Below, in pieces: positions 57,036 through 64,000 of a DNA stretch of 64,000 bases (position 1 is its first letter; each line of letters begins with the position of its first letter). The stretch comes from Craterostigma plantagineum (lineage: Eukaryota > Streptophyta > Magnoliopsida > Lamiales > Linderniaceae): contig JAPQWV010000051.1 of NCBI GenBank assembly GCA_027422505.1, positions 5,547,501-5,611,500 of the forward strand, given 5' to 3'. Position numbers and translations under genes: made by a program. The notes beneath the pieces are model-generated. The model was not told the origin of the DNA. It ran no database searches and was given only the letters and a program-made list of their open reading frames with translations.

Positions 57036-60000
57036 ATCTCCCCATTTGTGTTTGATTGCGTCTCCGCGCTGTTTGTCCTCGTCGGGCATAGTATGATCTG
57101 CGCAAGACCAGCGCATACTCGAAGTTCCTGAGCATTTCCCTCAGCTCCAGGCACTCCTCGATGTCGTCTAAACAACTCCATCAGGAGCAGCTGTTCTCTC
57201 ACGAACCTGTGGATCCTCAACATTGTATCTCTATTGATTTCTTCCAACCTCTGCTCGATATTCATCCTGATGACCTTGAGCGTCCCATTGCAAAACTTAT
57301 GAATCTCAGTCTTCAGCATCAACCTATTCTTCTTAGCTATTGGATTGTGGTAGGTGATGCCTAGGACTGAGCTGGTGTGCACATGATTGCTTGGAAGCCC
57401 TTCTATCTCAGGTCCTTTGTTGAGCGGTTCGGCCATGTTGACGTTCTACATGTTGCTCTCCAGAGCCATCTGAAGGTCATGCGCTGCAAAGTATTTGATT
57501 TGGCGCATCATGAACCGGTAGAGCCCTTCGAGGCCTTCTTTCTTGACGAAGCCTTGAGAACCTTTGTACTTCTCCACGTACAGCTGATAGAGGTTGTATA
57601 CCTCATCGGTAGGGACATACGGAAGGTCGCTCTCTCTTAGTTCCTCTCAGGTTCTGTCCACTCGCTCAATAACGTATGTTGGGGTTGGAAGACCTCCTTT
57701 AGCACAGTAGACGCTGAGAAGCTGGAAAATCGAGGAGAGACTTTTATAGTGGCTCTTGAGTTGTCCTTTAGTCATCCCCAGCCTTAGGTCAGGTCCTAGT
57801 TGGGTCAGCATCCAGAGGTATGTCATCCTCTTCTACTGATCCCAGTGAGAGATCCCTCTTAGCTCGAACTCATTCGGCTTCTTGACCCTGTCCGGTGACC
57901 TCCAAATGTTTTCACGGACTTCTTCAAAAAAGGGTATCTCTATTCGGATATTCTCCCACGGCGTGTCGATCCGAACGGTTCCTTGCATGTGTCTTATGGG
58001 GGAACCCGCTCGTTGTGCGATCAACTCTGGTAGCCTTGGGATATCTCGCTGGTAGTCTTCTCCTTCTTGAAGTTTGTCGTTTCCTAAGATTACGAGGTCT
58101 ACGGAGGCTTGTTGCAGGAAGTGCCGAATGTCCTGAAGCCGTTGTCTTTGATGCTCATCGGGCATGGAATGAGTCATCCAATGTCCTTCGAAGATGTATT
58201 TGTCTAGAACCTCGTGTGGATTGACGCCATGTCCTGATGGTCCCGGTTGGTCTGGAGCGATCGAGGGAGTAGCTTGGGTAGCTGCTAGGGCTACGAGCAT
58301 CGCGGCACTTGCTTCTTCTTTCGGAAGCAAGGGGCTTCTCAGAATAGGTGGTGTGGGCGGAGGCGTCCTTATGTGAAAGGTTGGTGGGTCGATATGGGTT
58401 AGAGTGGTGGTGCGGTGCGTGGTGTGGGTGGTTTGTGTTTGGGTTTGGGTTTGGGTTTCACCTGCTCCAGCGCTTGTTTGCGTCGCGCCCGAGTCTTGTC
58501 CTTGGCCGCTCGTAGATGTCCGTGGCCTCTTCTCCCCCTCATGAGGGTCCTGATCGTCAGGATTGTCATGTCTGCGTCTTGAGTGGGAGCGTTTCAGTAG
58601 GTGGCTCAGGATGATCCACCAATCGCCTATAAAAAGACTCTTCTTGAGGCAACCGGATGGAGAGGCCGCTCAGGCGGGCGAGTAGGATGTCGTGGAGCTC
58701 GGTTATGGGTATGGTGTATGAGTTGATGAGGATAGATGAAGTGGCTAAAGGGTCGGTGGGTGTGGATTGTGGAGGTGTGAGGTTGTTTGTGACGAAGGGC
58801 CTTCAGAGACAGGTGCTTTCCCGGTATCTCTTCGGGATGTCTCGATGGCGTGGAGTACTCTCTCCATGATCTTGTCTTCCATGGATTGTACAGCGGCAGA
58901 AGAGCGGCCTGGAATTGCTCGTTCGTCACAAACGGTGCGGACGCCTTCTTGGATGTTCCAGGACGACTGATGTCGCCTGTTATCAACCCTTGAGCAGACA
59001 CCGGCTCCTTAGGTTGGCTCACAGTCACTTGAGGTTGTGACTGTATGAGACTTCCACCCAATCCTCGAGTCGAATCTTGAAGATTCTTCTCTATGGGTGT
59101 TATGGCAGGCTCGGGTTGGGCCTGCGAACCAGACACCGGTAGATTTGGTTGCGACTCAAGATTGAGCGAAGAAGTGCCGGCAACACTTGTAGAAGTGGTC
59201 TGGTATCTGGTGCGGTGGTAACTGAGTCGTCTGAGAGTCCGTCTTATCGGGCTAATCTCCTCATCTGACTCCGTGTTGGATGGGGTAGCTGTGTGAGGAG
59301 TGAGGTCACGATCTATGTCCTCAGGAGCCTGATCCATCACCCGTGGAAGCGAGCTTTGCCCCATGTCAACCCCGGGTTGTGCTTCTTGTAGAGGAGCCTC
59401 CTCGATAGGCTCTTCAAGCACGCCTACATGTACGGGCACTTCCACTTGAAGTTCGTGCTCAGTAGCCTCGAGCGCCATCTCAGTAGCCACGACGTCTATT
59501 AGTGTATCATCCACGTCGAGCATTTTCACTTCGACCAGAGGGCGCTTTTCTTCAAGCTCCTGAGCGACGTCATCAATCATCGTGTCCTCATGGCTAGGTT
59601 GTTGTTGCGGTTGGGGAGGGCTAACTTCAAAATCTGTGTCGGGGGCCCTCGAATCATCTTCTCGGTGAGGTGATTCTCCCGGCAGTACATTCGGTATGCG
59701 TCTCCTCTAGGGTCAGCGAGACGTGGAAGCTCAATAGGAATCGGCATCGACGGTTGGTCCAAGTCCGTGAGCCGTGGATTGTGAAAGAATTTGAGCCTGG
59801 GTGGTTGATAATTTCCTCCAGGAGGTAGACGAGGGATGGACTCGTGCATCTCCATGAATTCCTTGATGATTACATTAAACCACCAAGCGTAGGGTACATT
59901 CTTTGATCTCCGATTCTCCTTTTGCTGAATCTGGTCTGCAAGATCATTCCAGATCAGCTGCGTGAAATCGTAATTTCTGGAGAATGTGAATCCGTGAAAG

Positions 60001-60513
60001 ATCCGCAGTATGTTGCCATTGCCCTTGTCGAAGCCGGCATGCTTGGGCGATAGACACTTGTTCACAATCTCGAACAGTGTCTTCCACGGATGAGTGATAC
60101 CGCTGCTCTGGACCTGAGCTAGCTTGGTGAGCTGCGGTTGATATCCCATCTGCATGAAATCATGCACTATTTCTGCGTCTGATGGGAGCGGGTCGTAGTT
60201 TCTGTATGGCAAGTCCACAATCATCTCGAACCGATTCTTGTCCATATGTATGTGCCGCGTCCCAATTATGGTTGAGAAGGAGAATGCTCCATTATCCACT
60301 GCTCCTTGTATACATCCCCAGAATTGCTGGAGATAGACCATTGGCACCGACGGTGACCGTCAATGCATGCTAGATGGGGTGGCCTTGCAGGATAGAGACA
60401 ATGATCTCACCTGGACACCGAAAGGTGCTCAGATCGAGCTGAAAATTCGTATCCTTGACCTTCAGATACAGGTTGTGGTCATATATGTGATTGTATCGTG
60501 GGTAGCGATCCAT
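57017..60513 (-). pseudogene. E7 additional ORF (aORF), complete in extent but broken
   Basis: Start ATG at 60513 after CAG; the frame is broken near 60370 by a stop. Open segments: 60347-59577 (MVYLQQFWGCIQG, CLSPKHAGFDKGNGNILRIF, FTQLIWNDLADQI), 59580-58627 (acidic, then Ser/Pro/Thr/Gln-rich), 58330-57833 (VLDKYIFEGHWMTHSMPDEH, VRENIWRSPDRVKKPNEFEL) and 57436-57017 (EIHKFCNGTLKVIRMNIEQR, ending NGEIVEYQF). The last codons cover the PPT and enter the 3' LTR. About 1,165 codons in all. Conservation with E4 is strongest in the first 250 residues. No membrane segment, signal peptide or known catalytic motif is seen. Function is unknown. Confidence 0.78.
57036..57047 (-). promoter_or_regulatory. 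E7 polypurine tract
   Basis: The minus strand reads AAATGGGGAGAT, abutting the LTR. The aORF reading frame runs through it. Confidence 0.75.
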
Positions 60514-60545
60514 CTGAAGCATAAAAAATATAAAAAGTTCATTAG
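60514..60545 (-). promoter_or_regulatory. Candidate branch point and 3' splice site before the E7 aORF
   Basis: Minus strand: CTAAT (60545-60541), a T-rich run, GCTTCAG, then ATG. The same elements at the same spacing precede the E4 aORF, although the surrounding sequence has diverged. Confidence 0.5.
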
Positions 60546-63500
60546 TTCAAAATTTAATTTTAGTCGAAAATTGATTTAATTTCATCAAACTATAATATTG
60601 TATCAAGTCATGACATGTTTGATGAATTTTGCTGAAATCGTGTCGTATGCATATAGTATGATTGATTTTGAAAATGTAATGGAATGATTGTAATTTCGAA
60701 TTAAACATATAACTCGTGAAAAGAGTTCGAAATTTTTCTAAGTATTTGATCGCGCGAAATGTCAATGTTCATGCCGAGATATTTTTCGCTCGATAAATTT
60801 GGTTTTCAAATTTATTTCCTATGCATTGATTTCAATTGAAATAACTCCGTTTAATTTCGTGATCGAGAAAATTTTACTCGCTAATTTTCGCTACAGTGTA
60901 AAAGACTTAGAAAAAAATCTTCTAAGTGTTGAAGTTGGAATCATGAGACTGTAGCCGATCAATTTTACGACCGAGAACCTTCCGCGTAAATTTACGATTG
61001 AGAAATTATTTCTCAGGTAAATTTACTATCGAAAAATTTTCCTCGATTGAATAAAATTTTTCGATTTGAAATTTGTCGAGCGGTATGTGATTTTCGATCC
61101 TAAGTAAAGTCTATTCAGCGCTTAAATTTTTCGCTCGCAGAAAATCCTAATTAGATTTCTCGACGGTAAGTGATTTTCATTCAAAATCTTCTTTCTTAGT
61201 GACTAAGTCAGAATTTAGCGATCTAAAACTAATTCGATACAAACAGTATCTCAATTGAATCGGAATTCAATTGAGACTCTTTGCGATCGACAAAGTTCTT
61301 CGATGGCTTCAAATATTCAAATACCCAGTTTCTTTCAAAACTCAACTTAGTGGTCTAAGATGCAGATTTTTCGAAAGTTTAAACAACCAGATTCATAGAA
61401 AACATCAAAACTATCTTAAGTGCAGGCATTAACCCAGACTAAACTTGTAAACATGCCTAAATCACTACAAAACAGTATACAGTTTTCTCAGTTTGAAGAG
61501 CAGTCGAGAATTTAATCCTAATCACGTGAAAAAACTATAAAATGCAGATGCTAATGGAGTTAAATCGCACGCAGATGTCAAATGAATCTCATTTCTACCT
61601 TAAACAGACAATTTGGTATTGAAAATCGAAAGATTTGTGAGAGATTTGAACTGTCTGTGAAAGTTTTTCAAGAGAGAAATTTTTGCGATTTAGGTTTGCG
61701 TGAGATAAAGTTTTTCGACTGACAAAAAAGTGAACTTTTATTAACTCACTATAAGTAATGTTGGGTTTGCGATTGGACGTTTTGCGATTAAATGGATCAA
61801 GCCCATTACTATTTGCGCTCGAGAAATATTGATTCGAAAATTTCTCTTCAATTCAATTTCTCGATCGCAAATTATCGCAGCCAATCAAAATCGTTCCCAA
61901 CCCTGTTTACGATCGAGAAACATATGATTTCCAATTAATTCTTATATCCAATTTCTCGATTGTAAGTACTTCTAGAATTTTTAGATTGATCCCTATTTCA
62001 AATAAAATCACATTGTAATGCTCCCCCTCAGAATTAAAATAAATGCAATTAACTCCCTGGATTTTCTGTGTAGTAACGTCTAGCTCCCCTGACAGAAAAA
62101 AATCTGTACCACTTAGAGAAAAAAAAAACGTTAGAAATAATAGAGTTAATCAACAATTATTGGCATGTTTTCCTTTGAAATATTTGGTCTGTGACAATAG
62201 CTCCGTGTCTTGTAGTGTCGACGTCTCACTCCTTTATTTTGTTTGAAGAATTCTGAAATACTTAGAGAAAAACGTCAAAATTTTTTGGAGCTAATGCACG
62301 ATATTTATATTTACTCCCCCTCAAATAATGCGCAAGAATTGACTAAACATGCAAGCATATGAAATCAATTCAAGTCACGAGCATATAACACACAACTTTA
62401 CCAAGTAAGCACATATACATGGTCCCCAAAACATGTACTTAAGATATTGTGTGAGGGTAAGAGCAATGAAAAATTTATCACATTTAAACAATTCGGTACC
62501 AATGCAATCTAAAATTACATTTAGAATGTGCGATAACAAAATAAATTCGCATTTCAATTCAACGCATATGAAACATAATATTTCATGTCAGAATGTGCGA
62601 AATTTTTCCTTTCACGATTTCTTTTTGTTATATTACTATTATTATAGTATGGGGTCAGATTATTTTGCTTCGATCAATCGTCACACCTAAAATTTTACGA
62701 GACATTTGAAAGAAGAAAATGCCGTCAAGTCATGTCGTCAAACTAAAGTCCTAAGTTCATAGACTGGTCCATTTCGACAACTCTCACTCGGTTCGCTCTT
62801 GCACTCAATTATTTCTAACTTGGGATTTTTATATTTATATCACCCAAGTCATCACAAGCAATTTTAAGTCAAATTACCTGTGATCGAGGCATTTTAATCA
62901 TTTCACCTAAGCGAGAGACCGTCGATTGGAATCAAAGGGTTGTAAGGGTTATAGTTTAGCTAGGACTAAGAAGGGAAGGAATTTAGAGGAAAGTGAGCTT
63001 ATCTCTTCGTCATCTTCCATTTCTACGTCCGTCTCCTTTTTTTTCGGAGTCATTCTTTTTTTTTAATCTTTTCTCCATCCTTTCCTTTTAAGAACTATCC
63101 CTTTTTATGCTATGCTCAAGCTGAAGCTCCGCTTCTCCACGAGGCTATAGGAGATTATCGTAGGCGAAGTTCTTCTTGTTGGTTCTTGGGCCGATACCAT
63201 GCTCCTCTTCTCTTAATCCCTAGAGAGACTTCAGAGATTATCTTTTTGAAAAAGTTCACGGTTATGGAACTCGTACCCAAGGCTGCGCTCCTCTTCTTGT
63301 TTCCCGATATAGGACCGGATTATCGTTGGAGAAGTTCACTTCGTGGTGCTCCTCTTTCCAGCCGTTCTGACGAGCGTACGAGATTATCGTTGGAAAGTTC
63401 ACAGCAGGATCCATGCCACCTTCTAAGAGATACTCGAAAGGCAGGTTCCTTTGGTCTGATTTTTGCGCGTTGAGCAATGCCTTCTTTTGTCATCATCCCC

Positions 63501-64000
63501 CTTTTATTTTGTTTTCTCCCCCTCCTTTCTCGTTTGAACAACCATCCGAAGAGTTACGGTTGAAGGCTAGGAATGGGATTCAAAGGAAGAAAAGGACATC
63601 GGAGATGGCTCAAAGTGGATGACTAAGGGATAATTTGAGGGAAAAATTTTATAAGGCTGAGTGAGGAACAACCTAAGCGCCCTTATCATTTTCCTAACGA
63701 TCTAAGGCAAGGTGAGTATGAAGCCAAGTATCACTAGTTAAGACAAGTAATCGATGTGTGACTCACTCGAGAAATAGATCAAAAGAAAGGAAAAAAAAGG
63801 CTAGAATCCTCACATATGTATAGTGACTTTGTGTCTAGTGGAGCAACCTAATGACCTTCAGACACAAGAATGCGACTTGGACTGACAAAATTAAGCAATT
63901 AAATCGGTCGCATGTCGGGGTAAAATTCTAAGTGACTTTAGATCAAAGCATCCTAAAGGATTTCGTCATCCCCCAAAATTATATATATTTATAATGTTTT
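60546..64000 (-). other. E7 pol-aORF spacer
   Basis: Aligns with 19554-23117. 60580-62000 is rich in CGAGAAA/TTTCTCG/TCGATC words. PPT-like tracts (CTGAGGGGGAGC and TTGAGGGGGAGT on the minus strand) lie at about 62022 and 62318, and a GGAGGGGGAGA tract at about 63518. The GATTATCGTTGGAGAAGTTC array occupies 63140-63420. Short open frames on both strands are not conserved with E4. Confidence 0.78.
63140..63420 (-). repeat. GATTATCGTTGGAGAAGTTC repeat array in the E7 spacer
   Basis: Four imperfect units, collinear with 22300-22560, with some units kept almost unchanged although the flanks have diverged. Confidence 0.6.

Larger units (their letters stand above)
56685..64000 (-). mobile_element. 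E7: giant Ty1/copia element (copy 2), 3' half (runs off the window)
   Basis: Minus-strand order: spacer (64000-60546), splice-acceptor-like site, aORF (60513-57017), PPT and 3' LTR (57035-56685). It is homologous to E4 23117-17356 and extends it to the true 3' end. Pol and the 5' LTR lie beyond base 64000. It sits 140 bp inside the gypsy 5' LTR border, so it probably inserted into that LTR. Confidence 0.88.

Overview
The window is plant nuclear DNA, most likely from a eudicot with a repeat-rich genome. It holds one intron-containing host gene, of the plant-specific GAUT glycosyltransferase family. The rest is mostly Ty1/copia retrotransposons primed from initiator tRNA-Met, plus an Athila/Tat-type Ty3/gypsy element primed from tRNA-Asp, plant LINE fragments and small DNA-transposon relics. 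I see no rRNA, tRNA or CRISPR feature. A species cannot be named from the sequence alone.

Layout. 1-1865: left-truncated copia element E1 (minus) ending in a 602-bp LTR. 1866-2905 and 8792-9405: the two halves of a decayed LINE ORF2 (plus), split by a complete but decayed 5.9-kb copia element E2 (2906-8791, minus). E2 itself carries a hAT-like MITE (5195-5838). 9406-11068: AT-rich intergenic DNA with a MITE-like inverted repeat. 11322-14750: an apparently intact nine-exon GAUT gene (590 codons plus stop) of the GAUT5/6/7 type. 15000-15265: a small inverted-repeat element. 15479-17355: 3' end of another copia element, E3 (minus).

17356-40192 (minus), 40269-about 50600 (plus) and 56685-64000 (minus) are three copies (E4, E6, E7) of one unusually large copia family. 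Combining E4 (5' LTR to end of pol) with E7 (spacer to 3' LTR) gives a unit of about 15.3 kb. It has LTRs of only about 350 bp, a 1-kb leader, gag-pol, a 3.7-kb non-coding spacer and an additional ORF (aORF) between pol and the 3' LTR. The aORF starts immediately after a conserved branch-point/polypyrimidine/CAG array, which suggests expression from a spliced subgenomic RNA. Leader and spacer are both filled with TCGATCGA/CGAGAAA-type palindromic words. I consider this family the most interesting system in the window.

E4's gag is interrupted by a young 9.0-kb Sirevirus-like copia element E5 (29433-38434, plus). E5 has near-identical 920/924-bp LTRs, a perfect AAAGG target duplication, multiple polypurine tracts and a single frameshift between integrase and reverse transcriptase. 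50640-51000 is a LINE 3' fragment. About 51000-56684 is a gypsy element (minus) with gag and protease but no visible RT, RNase H or integrase. E7 inserted into, or replaced, its 5' LTR region.

Relative order of events: LINE, then E1 and E2, then the MITE inside E2; E4, then E5 inside it; gypsy, then E7 beside or inside its LTR. Only the GAUT gene looks like a functional host gene. Among the elements, only E5 is close to coding-competent.
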